From Acanthochlamys bracteata (taxonomy: Eukaryota > Streptophyta > Magnoliopsida > Pandanales > Velloziaceae), in the NCBI GenBank assembly GCA_019914995.1, contig CM034138.1:7384535-7448534 (forward strand): a stretch of DNA of 64,000 nucleotides. Direction: 5' to 3'. The translations under genes and the position numbers were made by a program. Numbering within the stretch: position 1 is the first letter of the stretch; each line of letters opens with the position of its first letter. Below the pieces are notes generated by a model. The model did no database searches, had not been told where the DNA came from, and saw nothing but the letters and a program-made list of their open reading frames with translations. This document shows, piece after piece, positions 1 through 11,292 of this stretch.

Positions 1-90
1 TGCTGAGAATGTTTTGTTTTTTGCGAATAGTTTTCCTAATCTGCTTCATGGTGCATGTTGACGTTAAACATTTAAGCAATTTTTTAGCAG

Positions 91-2850
91 ACATTTGATG
101 CCTACGTCGTTGGCAAAGAGGGTGCTCCCGGAATTGTTGTATTGCAAGAGTGGTGGGGAGTTGATTTTGAGGTCAAGAACAATGCCCAGCATATTGCCAA
201 CATGCAGCCAGGATATAGAGCATTGATTCCGGAGTAAGTTTTCCGTTATGTCTGTCTAGTATTGGCCAGTCTTAGGATCCCTTATCATTTCCGGTTATAT
301 CCTTCCATTGCTTGGAGATTGATTAAAATGCTTTCTATGCTTGTTTTTTCCTCAGATAAACTCTCTGGAAACATTTGGCACAATTCCTCATACTATTACT
401 CGTTATCTTTCTTTGTTTTTCTTTTGTGTAGTCTTTATAGAGGAAAGGTTGGTCTGGATGTTGCTGAGGCTCAGCATTTGATGGAAGGTCTGGATTGGCA
501 GGGTGCAGTTAAAGACATACAAGCATCTGTTAACTGGTTGAAGGCCAATGGTTCTCCAAAGGTACACCTTCAATAGAACTTGTGATCCTTTGGATTTTCG
601 AAGTGGGTTTCTTGTTGTCTTCGAGATTTATGGAAGTTTAAAGATAATGAGGTCTTGTTTCCCACTATTTGACTTCGTGATCATACTCAACATTAATGGA
701 AGTATGATACACTTTTGATCTTGAGGCAGCAGGCGCTACTAGGTGCTTTATTGACTTGAGTTCTGCACGAAAAGTATATATATTGTTACTCGTTATGAAT
801 TAAAAAGCCTAATAATGTCATGGATACTTGGTTGGCCGCGCCTGATTTAACTACACACTAATTAGATCGTATATGAGGAACTACACTACAATAAGTTTAT
901 ACCTATGATTAAGAATTCTTGTGGACCACAAGAAGCTGCCCTCAAGGCATATTAATTCAGGATAAAATGAGTCTCGATTCAAATAGCTTTCTTGGTGTCA
1001 TTGGTGATGACTTTCTAGGATCTCCTCAGCTATGTCTAGCATTCCAACTTCTTTAGCACAATATTTTCACAAAAATTTCTTTTAGTATGGACAACCTTCA
1101 CATGCAGTGGAACATCTTCTTGAAAGCTACCACTGGGCTATAAGGAATTGAGTTGAAAGTGGATAGGAGAACATATACTTGATGATTGAAATCTTGTTAG
1201 AAAAGTAGAAACAAGAAAAATGAAAATGATCCACAAAGCTATATCTTACATGGCAAAGATTGCAATAATTTGTGAATACCTATAGAGAAAAAAGTTGGCT
1301 AGGGCTTAAAATCAAAAAGGTAAAGCCAGAAAAAAGAATTTATGTAGTTCCATAGGTGGTTGTCAGTTATTTTGTGGTATATGTGGAAGAAGCTTTAGTG
1401 TGCGGGAAAGATCTCAAGTGTACCAAGTACAAATGGCTGACTTATGTGTCTCAAACATGTGCATGGGCATCCTGCAAAGTTTCACTATGTCCCTTGATTG
1501 AGATTATCACTTCCATTACACTCTAACTGGACCTATGACAACCGGAAAATGTAATGGCCTGCTGATAGCATGATTACTTTGTTCTGTCATGTAGTTTTGC
1601 GGTATAACATAATTTCATTCTTCCTTTGATTATCCCCAAATTCTAGTTTTATGTTCACAAATTTGAGAACATTGTTTAATCCTGGGTGAGTGCGTTCTCA
1701 TTTTAACTAGTTTACTGACTGCATTTTGTCCTTTTTTCTTCTGCTAAAAAGGTTGGTGTTACTGGATATTGCATGGGAGGTGCTTTATCAATTGCAACTG
1801 CAGTTTTGGTCCCTGGTGTTGATGCTGTTGTTGCTTTCTATGGAGTTCCTTCATCAGAGCTTGCTGATCCAGCTAAGGCCAAAGCACCCGTCCAGGCTCA
1901 CTTTGGAGAGGAAGACAACTATTATGGCTTTTCTGATATTAAGGTACGAGTATTCCTTTGAAATTGTAATTTCTCATGGTGCTATTGACTGCATCACTGT
2001 TGTTCTTTCTGTTAGCCTTTTGGAATCACTTTTATGCATGTGTGATGCTTATTTTAATATTTCAACTATGTTGTTACTTTCTGGAATATGCTTCCAAAGT
2101 TTCAATGAATTTTCTTCCTCTTTTTGTTGAATTGTACACCTTACGAGATTAATTGCTTTCTGTGTGTGGTTGTGAAGATCCGAGGCTTATCCTGCTAAGA
2201 ATCGAAGTCTCATTCTTCCTAGATTTATCGTAAAGGCAAAAGTTTATCAAAGTTTGCATATCTTCACTGGTTTAGAAGATCTGTTGTCACTTTCTTCTAA
2301 CAGTTTATCTAAGGTGTCTGGTATGGTATCAATACGACGTTGTTAACCAACTGAGCTGTTTGACCTGTTACGGTGATCATTCTGTCATAACTTATTGATT
2401 TCGAATTGTTCAATGGTTTCCTAGATCTAAGATGTTATTTCTTTGGTGAAGCATTTTATGGGGGAAATATGATCGTAGCACCAAACATAGTATAAACTTC
2501 TTTGGTGATGTGGGAAAAGAACTGCTCATAACGGATCAATCAAAATTATTGTTGTCAAGCATCTTTCTCATATTATACCAGCAAATATTTATAAGACAAT
2601 CGAACCATAAAATAATCTGAAATTGTTTCTTGTGCAGACGGCAAATGCTTTAAAGGAGAAGCTGAAAGCTTCAGGAGTACCGTACGAGGTTTATACTTAT
2701 CCTGGTCTGGGTCATGCTTTTATGAACAACTCACCTGATGGAATCAAGAGGAGGAAGGAAATGGGACTCGACTTTGAGGATCCATCTGCTGTTGATTCGG
2801 CTTGGTCTCGCTTTGGTGCTTGGATGGGTCGTTTTCTGTCATCTGCTTGA
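91..2850 (+). CDS. Dienelactone hydrolase family protein (alpha/beta hydrolase), 5' end outside window
   Basis: Four exons join in frame: 91-233, 432-561, 1752-1943 and 2638-2850, all with GT-AG introns. The first visible codons (TFDAYVVGKEGAPG) follow an acceptor, so the start codon lies left of the window. The protein shows the dienelactone hydrolase (carboxymethylenebutenolidase) layout: EWWG near the oxyanion region, the nucleophile elbow GYCMGG with the catalytic Cys early in exon 3, an acidic residue in HFGEEDNY, and the catalytic His in GLGHAF in exon 4. The family uses a Cys-Asp-His triad to open lactone rings. Plant members are probably cytosolic hydrolases of unproven substrate. The C-terminus (WMGRFLSSA) matches the family's usual end, so the gene is complete at 3'. 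The reading frame is intact and the gene looks functional. Confidence 0.93.
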
Positions 2851-5800
2851 TGTAATTTCTTAGTGCCTGTGTGCTATTCCTTTTTATGAACATCTTTCTG
2901 TATCTTTTGCTGTTAGTTGTGTGTGTGCTGTGTAGAAGCTGCAATATTTTCGTGAGTTTGTTCATGGAGTACCGTGACTCGTTGCATTTGCATATAATAA
3001 GCTAGATTTGTTGGAAGCTAGTCTCCTCCGTTTCTTTTGCAAAAATCTATGGGTAATATAATGAAAACATTACAGAATCGATGAATCCATGAACAGTTTG
3101 TTTAGAATCTAGAATTTTTAGCGGTTCAGTATGATTCAGTGGAATTTGTTTAGAAAATTTTTATTTTGAGCTAGCTAGAATACATGAGGCTGATAGGTTT
3201 CAATCTTTTTATCTGCTTATCACTAAGGGATAGCTGATGAAACTCAAGTACCTGTACATTCATTATTGGACGTCTTTCGATCAGGAAGAGTCAGATGCTA
3301 TTGCAAGATAGCTATGCTACAGGCACTTAATGTGTTCCCAGAAGGTGCTCTCTTAAAACACTCGAGCAAATTTAAGTACTTCAACATGACTTACATAATA
3401 ATAAAATAATAAAAATTTTACTACATAAATTTTTTTATATTTTTCAAATTTTAAAATTTTTACAAAATATTATAAAATATTTATTAAAAAGTAAAATGAA
3501 AAATAGTTAAAAACTTTTGCCAAACTGCACCTTAATCATGTGATGTTAGTCCTGCATACACATGCATTACTCTCAACCAGCGCCACTATTTCCAAAAAGT
3601 TTCGATCAAATTTTCAACAAAGTTTACGCGGAATCCATCATACAGATCGACCACTTAGGGGTCGTTTTGAAAAGCTTTTTCCAAAAAGCTAATTATTATT
3701 ATTTTATTTTATTTTTTAAATAATTTTTTATAAATATATAAATTTTATTTAAGTATTTAAAAATATTAAAAAATTCTACATAAAATTTTAAATTATTTTT
3801 AAATTAAAAAAAATTATTTTTAAAATGAACAAAAATATTTCTACTTCAGCAAAATTCTATTTTATAATCACTCCCTCCCATCCACTTTTGCGCAAGGTAC
3901 CGCGGCTTGTAACATCAATACGGGAGTCAAAATTAAAAGCTTTAACCATCATGTTCCATCTAACAACCACAAAAACATTGAAGCTCAGCTACCAAATCCA
4001 AATAAATAGAGGGTAAACAACTCATAGTAACCATTGCAACACCAAATTTGACAGTATAGAATGAACAGCATATGAGCGCATTCATCTACTAAATTGCAAA
4101 GCACAGTAATTGAAAGCAACGACCAGTATAAAGAGGGGGAAATAGGAGCTTGTCTAAACAAGGACTAGTGAGGAAGTCGAGAAACCAAAGGCAACTCCTC
4201 AGCTTCTCCATCATGTCGGTAGTATAAGTAGAGATGCTCATGTTAAGAGCATCTAGGAAAATCAAATTCAGTACTCAGTAATTGGACAGAAGCCAACCAA
4301 ACTTATAAGCGATAAAACTACAGTTCCATAGAGATGCAGGAGCCACCTTCACTGATTAAAAAGATTGTATCCCATATGCTAGATCGGATGTGACCAAAAA
4401 CCATACTCTTTCACATGGTTCAGTAGTTTGATGTCTCGAAAATTATTTCTCATAGAGTGGACGCACAGTATAAATTACATATTAGTAATTTTCAACTACC
4501 TAGGAAAACGTCAAAGATGGTCTTCTAGAATGAAGGATCACATCTTGTAATCAATCTTGATTCACATACAAGAACAGTAAGTTCCATCAACAAAATCAAG
4601 TCTGACAAACATCAGAACAAGCACTTTTCAGACTACATGAAAGGTAGATTCAAGATAATGAGTATTGGAATATTAGATTTAAAATAGCTTAGGAGGCATT
4701 CACATTAAATATCAAAACAAAGTTAAAAGCCTCAATCTTGGGAAATGATTTTTGATGCTGTGAAAGTAACAGTACAATTAGAGTCTTTAGTTTTCATGTC
4801 AAATGAGTAAGGTGTTCAAAATTCATCTATATGCAATGATAGAAACTTCATAGCCTGACACGTCCAAAAAAATAGATCCGTAAGGTACAGAAATTTCTGT
4901 GACAGAAATTTCCTTCACCACAGTACAAGCACAGGCACTACATTATAATAATCAACTGGCCCGAAGATGCATAATAGCTGAAGTGAATAATTTGTCAAAA
5001 ATTTGCTAACAAAAGAATTAGACCCTCACCACAACATATTAGCCTCAATGATGGTCTCATTCTGGCTAATATCTTATTTATATTTTACATAGTAAACACA
5101 TTGTGTTGACAATAAGCCATCCACGATAAACTAATGTGACCTTTTCTTTAGCAAGAATCTCATAAATATCTCTAAGCAAATATCATGTACTAGAGACTTG
5201 ATAAACTACCTATTCAAGTATATTTAAAGACCGTATGAGCCAAATGACGGGCAACACATACGATATATATCAGGGATCACTAGACACAAGATGAGCAATG
5301 TGGTTATTTCACTATTGGAGTATATATGTTTCACTGGATACCCAAGATTCGTGCAAAGAAAACTTCATAGATGTAGTGACAATGCAAAGTAACAAGTAGT
5401 ATATAACTTGAGCACTACCACTACTTCATATCAGTTTTGCAAGAGCCTTAGGACATTTTAGTCTGGAAAAAGCATACCCATGCACAGAAGGTGGCACTTG
5501 TGCATTATGTACATGACAATTCAATTAAATAACAATGTGCATCAGCATCAAGCTAACCAATTACTGCAACAGATTAAATTGCGCATAAATTATGCCATTC
5601 AATATAGCAGGTAGATCACCCCATCCACCAATTACAAACAACTCAAGACAGCATACAATTGTCATGAGAAAAACAACCCAAGTCATATATAAGGAAAAGA
5701 GGATAACAGATTCTATCCCAAAACTGAAGCATTCTCATTGCATTAACCAGGGTGTCTCACTACACCAATCTCTTGAAAACAACTTAAAATGGTTTGCCAG

Positions 5801-5951
5801 TAATAAAGCACCATTAGTTTTAACAACATTAAGCTATTATCTACTAAGCTAGAAGAATTCCATAAAAGTATTAAACAGCTATTTATTACGTATAATCCAT
5901 CCAAAACCAACTACGCCTATGAGAACAGATTCAATTAGCGAAAAACCCAGC
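2851..5951. other. Intergenic / 3' flanks, no confident gene
   Basis: This holds the 3' UTR of the hydrolase, then an AT-rich MITE-like block at about 3655-3850 (GGGTCGTTTTGAAAAGC followed by A/T runs). About 2 kb of moderately AT-rich DNA follows with no long open frame on either strand. On the minus strand, 4165-4240 reads like a possible 3' exon of the coiled-coil gene next door, because that gene's stop codon overlaps a 5' splice-site-like GGGGTAAGC. No other gene is supported. Confidence 0.5.
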
Positions 5952-6749
5952 TTACCCCTGCCTTGAGCGCAGAAATATAGTTGTGGCAGCCACAGCGACT
6001 GTTGCTGATGCAATTGCTAGTCCAGCTGCCGCTGGCCAAGACACCTTCAAACCATTGTCCATTTCATCCAGGTCATCGATATTCTCCTTGACACCATTGG
6101 CCATGATCTCGCGATCCGCATCTGACTGCTCGTAATCGTCAATCTTCCTGTCCAATTCAGAATTCTTCTTCTCTAACTCGGAAATCTTCCTGCTCATCTC
6201 CAGAACCTTCTTCTCAAGTTTCGAATTACCCTTCTCCAGCTCAGAAACTTTTTCTCTCAGCTCTGAATTCTTCTTCTCCAGCTCGGAATTCTTCCTCTCC
6301 ATTTCATAACTCTTCTTCTCTTCCTCCTTGGCTTCCGCTTCGGAATCGCGGAGCTTGTCCTCCACCGCCGCCGTCTTCATCTTCACAGCCTCGATCTCTC
6401 TCTTCAACCCTGCAACTTCTTCCTCCTTCCCGGCGACGGCAGCGGCAGAATCATTTCGATCGGATTCGAGCGAAGAAATCTTCGATTGAAGACCAGAGAT
6501 CTCAGAACGGAGCGACTCATTGGCCGATTCGGACTCAGCGAGATCGTGCTGGGCAGCGGAGAGAGCGCTCTCAAGGTACGAAGCGTGGTTGGCGATCGAT
6601 CTCTTTTCGGACTCCGACTGCTCCAGCTCCGCCGTCAACGAATCCAAGCGTTTCCTCAGCAGCCATGATGATGATGATTCGTCTCCGCTCTCGGTGATCG
6701 TGACTTCAGCAGCTGCGGCGGCAGAGTCGTCTTGTGATTCGTGCTCCAT
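5952..6749 (-). CDS. Tail-anchored coiled-coil protein, PMD1/PMD2-like (peroxisomal and mitochondrial division factor)
   Basis: One intronless frame encodes 265 residues from the ATG at 6749 (MEHESQDD). The open frame continues upstream to 6779, but only with a GTG. Almost the whole protein is a charged heptad-type coiled coil, with repeated ELEKKNSELxxK units between about residues 150 and 210. Close to the C-terminus is one hydrophobic segment (WPAAAGLAIASATVAVAATT) followed by a short basic tail ending FLRSRQG. A cytosolic coiled coil with a C-terminal anchor and basic tail is the plan of the Arabidopsis PMD proteins, which sit on peroxisome and mitochondrial outer membranes and promote proliferation independently of dynamin. 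The assignment rests on architecture, because coiled coils give weak homology. The stop codon TAA lies inside GGGGTAAGC, so an alternative spliced C-terminus is possible. Confidence 0.72.
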   Translation of the reverse strand: MEHESQDDSAAAAAEVTITESGDESSSSWLLRKRLDSLTAELEQSESEKRSIANHASYLESALSAAQHDLAESESANESLRSEISGLQSKISSLESDRNDSAAAVAGKEEEVAGLKREIEAVKMKTAAVEDKLRDSEAEAKEEEKKSYEMERKNSELEKKNSELREKVSELEKGNSKLEKKVLEMSRKISELEKKNSELDRKIDDYEQSDADREIMANGVKENIDDLDEMDNGLKVSWPAAAGLAIASATVAVAATTIFLRSRQG

Positions 6750-7765
6750 GGATTGAGGTGGCTTCGAGTTCTTGTTCACTGAAATAGGAAATGAATAATA
6801 ATTTCTGCTGAACGCGTGTAGAGAGTGAAAGCACGATAAAATAGTCTATAAGGAATGGAAGGAAACGAATGGGCCTTATAGTTGGGGCTTTGGGCTATTA
6901 TGGGTTTCAACAGCCCAATTGCAGTACGACACGAAAGGGTACGTCTGAGTTAGCGTTCAAATTCTATTTTATTTTAAATAAATATTTTATATTAATTTAT
7001 AAAATATCTTAAAATATAAAAATTATATATTATATATTTATACATTTATAAAATGAATTATATTTATAAAGTTTTTATAATTTTTTATAAATACAAAAAT
7101 TATTTTTAAATTCTTCTTCCTAAGACTTTCAAAATGATAAACAGATCAAATAATACAGTAAAAGAATTGATTTATCCACCAATCAATAGATCTGAAAAAC
7201 ATAAAAAAATTTCTAGCAATATAATTGCCTTTGGATTTCTTTTATTTATATTTACTAGTATATTGTTCTTTAAAATATGATTTTTTGCATTATTTCAATT
7301 GATTACTTTTTTTAACAGTTTTTTTCAATTAATCCTATTACTTCTTGGGCCTTCTGGGCCGGCTGTGATTGGCATAGCTGTGAATTTACTAGTTTTAGAA
7401 GGGTATATTTATGTCCGGTTGAGTGATTCTCGCAAATTTGTTTCTGGTTTCTGCTGTTTTTTCACGCGAACACTCTCTCCCAAGTTTTTTCTGCAGCCGG
7501 TACATCTCTATCTGTCTCTCTTTTGTTCAGTTTCAATTTTTTAATATTTCCGTTCGCAATCGAAGCTCGTCGTTTGAATCTAATTTTTAGTTTCTGTTAG
7601 GGTGTGAATTTTTTAAGAATTGTTTCGGGGGTAATGCTTTTTGAAACTTATAATTCGTAGTGGCTAATGAATTTTTTTCTTCTCCACCTTTGAAATTGCA
7701 GGCGTTTCGTTGTTTTCTAATTGGAAGTTGCAGCGAGTTCTCTGATTTGATTGACGCAGTTCACC
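6750..7765. promoter_or_regulatory. Divergent intergenic region between the PMD-like gene and PDCD5
   Basis: About 1 kb separates two head-to-head start codons, so both promoters must lie here. The segment 6960-7290 is very AT-rich and looks like an old MITE. A likely 5' UTR of PDCD5 starts near 7440. An intron ending at TTGCAG just before 7703 is suggested by the pyrimidine-rich tract there. No specific promoter element was identified with confidence. Confidence 0.4.
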
Positions 7766-10700
7766 ATGGTATGCTTTGTAACGATTTCGCGTGATTTGTT
7801 GCCCTAAGAATGAAACTAACCGTAGGAAACGCTTAGATTTTACTTTAACAAAAAATTTGGAAGGGTTGACGAAATGTTCTACCTTTGGCTATGTTTATGG
7901 GTTTTAGGAATGTTAAAAAATGATCAAGTAGACGAAACTGTTGCGAGTTGTAGCTGAATTGGTAGCCATCATATTTAGGATGTAAATTTTTGCGAGGTTG
8001 TAAAGCCCTGTGATCCAAATGATCTGCAGTATAGTTAATTCGTCTTTCGGGGTGCAGGGAGCGTTCACTCATTAGGTGTATATTATCTGGTAGAGTAGTG
8101 ATCTTGTGTCATGATCATCTAGTCAAATATTAAAACTTCCTTTACCTCAGTTATTTTCTTCTCATTTCTATCATGGCAACTTGTTGTCTTCATTATCTTG
8201 ATTCTTTCATATGCCGAAAGATGGATTTATTGTGTACCCATATTGAAAAGGTCAGATCTTGTTGGCACTCAAGAGAAGTCACCCTTGTATTTGTAAGAAA
8301 TTGTACGAAGTTTATGCTTACAGCATCTTAGTCTTGTGGCTAGTCATTGTAACTTTAGCAAGTCTAGTGAGATGCTAATCTACTAGAATTGAATCATGAA
8401 GTTATAGGTCTCTTCCCATCATCTTAAAATGTATGGTTCTTCTATTTTTTAAGGATGATCCAGAGCTTGAAGCCATTAAGCAACGAAGAATGCAGGAGCT
8501 AATGGCACAGCATGGAATTGTAAGTGCTAAGCACCTTGTTTCATACAAATTTGTTAAATGTCCCAATTAAAATGATCTGATGTGTTGTTTTTCCTATTCC
8601 AGCGCAATCAGCAGAATCCAGACCAGCAGAAAGCTCAAGAAGAAGCCAAAAGGTAAGAGTATACGCCACTGAAGCGTTAGGTCTAGTTGAGGATGTTGTG
8701 ACATGCTCGTTTTTCTTAAACATTGATAGATTTTTTTATTTTTGCTGTTGATTTCTTTCAGGGAGGCAGAGGAAAGAAGACAGCTTATGCTTAGTCAGAT
8801 ATTATCATCCGAAGCTAGAGAAAGACGTAAATTCTGTAACACACCTTCCAAATTTGCTAGTATAGTCTCTGATGGTTCTCCAGTAGTCGCATTTCCATTT
8901 ACTGTATTGGACTATAGTAGAGCATTTGATTAGTTTACTTTGAGAGACGGTGGAGATTTTGGAAAATGGGCACTAAAGCGCTGCTTGACCTATTTATGAT
9001 GATATGGTGGATAATCGGTTGGTTCTGCAAATGGGACACAGCTAAATAACAGCTACTGAATTCTTGAGGTGTGCGCACTAAGAATAAGAAAAATGCCCCT
9101 TCTTCAGATGATGATGATGATGATCAAGTTCGTAATTAGCAACTTCAGCATGACATTTCTTAGTTGCTAGGTATGGAAAGCGTTTATATGTTACTGGAAT
9201 ATCAATCTGTTCTGTGTAACATCATTTATGTGGAGTTACCAGTGTTAGTACCTTATATTTACGGTTGGTCAGTAGCTAATGCAAAATGGAATAAAAGGAT
9301 TATAAGATGTGGTACTCTAGTATTCCCTGCTAGGTGTTGTCGTGCACTATAGTATGAACCCTTGTAGCAACTATTTCAGCGAAGCATACTGTAGTATCTT
9401 ATGTGTATTTTAGCTTTGTACAGTAAAAGTGGTCCGCAAGTTAGTTGAATGAGGATCCTGTCTGTGAGACCTCAAAAATGTTGCATATTGCAATATATCA
9501 AGAACCTTTTAGCATCTGTTGAAATGCAGCATGAGCTATATTTCTAGTTGAGGAAGGATGAAATACAAAAGCTTGTGAATCTTGCAAAAGATGACTTCTG
9601 CTGATAAGGAAAACTAAGAATTCTGGTTGAATGTACATAACTGATTGTGGTTTGATGTGTTAAGAACTAAGAAATGCTTGCCCATAGATTTCAGAGGTAA
9701 GAGTTTCTACTGATTTTGGAGAAATGTATATAACAACAAAACGCACAATTCATGATGATTGTATTTCATAGATAGTCAACGGATTTCAGTGGAGTTTCAT
9801 GTGATAAAAAGTTAATAGGGGATGAATTTAATGATATTTTTGACAATTCACTGTCGTTAATGATGTGAGGACAATGATGAAATGGCTTTCTGGTGGATTT
9901 CCTGTTGGACTCCTCTTTTGGCATGGATGTGTATCATGGGGTTTTGTATATTCATGCACGTGTTGGTATTGATCTTAACAAGACCAGGCATGTTGAGAAA
10001 TAACTTTCAAGAATGATATTTATCAATTTTGCATGAACTAGGCTTGACTGGGTTTGCAAGTATTATTGATTATATTGTCTAACATATGAATTAGCTATCA
10101 TTGAGGTCGTCATGCAAGTCTTGAGAAAAGTTAACCTTGTATTTGAGTACGGGGACTTTTACTGTTTTCTCTGTCTTTTCCATGTATATGATGAGAATGG
10201 TATATTCATGGATGCTTGAAATTTGTTCTGAAGGGTGATATCTTGTTCTCTTGATTTGCTTATAATTAGCCTTCCTCGTGTACTCTTTCCTCATATCCCT
10301 GAAATTGATTAGCTTGTTTCTTCTGAAACATGGATAGTAGCTCGAATTGCTTTAGTAAAGGCAGACAAGGCAAGGAGTGTGGAAGATGTTATCATTCGAG
10401 CTGCTCAAATGGGACAGATAGTTGACAAGGTGATACATCTTTATCATATGATGTCTGTGTTCGTTGGGATTGCTCTACCTTTCGATTGGTTATGCATATT
10501 ACTTCAGTTTGCTAGCTAAGTTCCTAGATGATGGTGAACTTCTATCTTTATGAGTATTCTTGATTGTTACAGGTATCTGAAGAAAGGCTTATCTCACTTC
10601 TTGAGCAGATCAACACCCAAACAACTAAACAAACTAAAGTTACTGTAAGTGACCTCTAACGCAACTTAATCTCATGGCTATTATACTACGATGCTTTTGG

Positions 10701-10807
10701 TTTCCTAGTTTATATGTAGACATCCCTGCTGATAGTATGCTTCACTAAACTGTCAATTTTGTATTCTTCTACAGATTCAGAGGCGTCGAAGCATCGATGA
10801 TGATTAG
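7766..10807 (+). CDS. PDCD5: PDCD5 family protein (DNA-binding, TFAR19-like)
   Basis: Six exons join in frame: 7766-7768 (the ATG alone), 8454-8519, 8603-8652, 8762-8826, 10338-10429 and 10573-10644, with a terminal piece at 10775-10807. Counting the ATG-only exon this makes seven coding pieces. The product of about 124 residues starts MDDPELEAIKQRRMQELM, passes through REAEERRQLMLSQILSSEA, RLARIALVKADKARSVEDV and VSEERLISLLEQINTQTTK, and ends IQRRRSIDDD. This is the complete PDCD5 triple-helix fold plus the basic/acidic tail. Animal PDCD5 is a nuclear/cytosolic pro-apoptotic factor that binds the chaperonin CCT and TIP60; plant copies are linked to programmed cell death. The intron at 8827-10337 is about 1.5 kb, far larger than the others, and its acceptor (GGATAG|TA) is weak but is the only one that keeps the conserved RLARIALVK frame. 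Confidence 0.95.
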
Positions 10808-11284
10808 AGAGCCGTTTCTAGGCCATTTGTGCGTGTAATATCATTGATCGACTGTACAAGTATATCTGTCGTTATAGAAGAAGATAATGTGAAGTAAAAC
10901 TGTCTCGATACTCTGAGGAACTTTCCTTTATTTATTAGTCCTGCTATCTTCTTAACGACTTATTCGGTTATATATGTTGTACTGGGGAATAAAATTTACG
11001 TAGGAGTTTTCTTATGATGCTTCAACTCACATCGAATGATTTCAATTTTGTGAGGAGTTATGTACCATGGTTTCGGGCCTACCCATAACTTCAAATTTTT
11101 TTGTTAGGATATGTGAGTCGAAATAGAAATAAGTATGTATCTCTGATTAATTTAAGAAACTAAGCAATTTTGATTGTTTAAGAAAACAGTGGATCTGTCG
11201 TGGAAAATTCATTACCACTCTTATTTTATCATAATTTTTGGTCCTTTTTTTATTAATAAAATTTTGAAATTGATATAAACTATA
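10808..11284. other. PDCD5 3' UTR and flank
   Basis: About 200 bases after the PDCD5 stop look like a 3' UTR (AT-rich, AATAAA-like GGGAATAAAATT near 10986). The rest up to the hAT element is unremarkable AT-rich DNA. Confidence 0.4.
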
Positions 11285-11292
11285 GTAAGCAT

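Noticed and set aside
6750-6779. Ten-residue N-terminal extension of the PMD-like protein
   Set aside because: The codon at 6779 is GTG. The first ATG in frame is at 6749.
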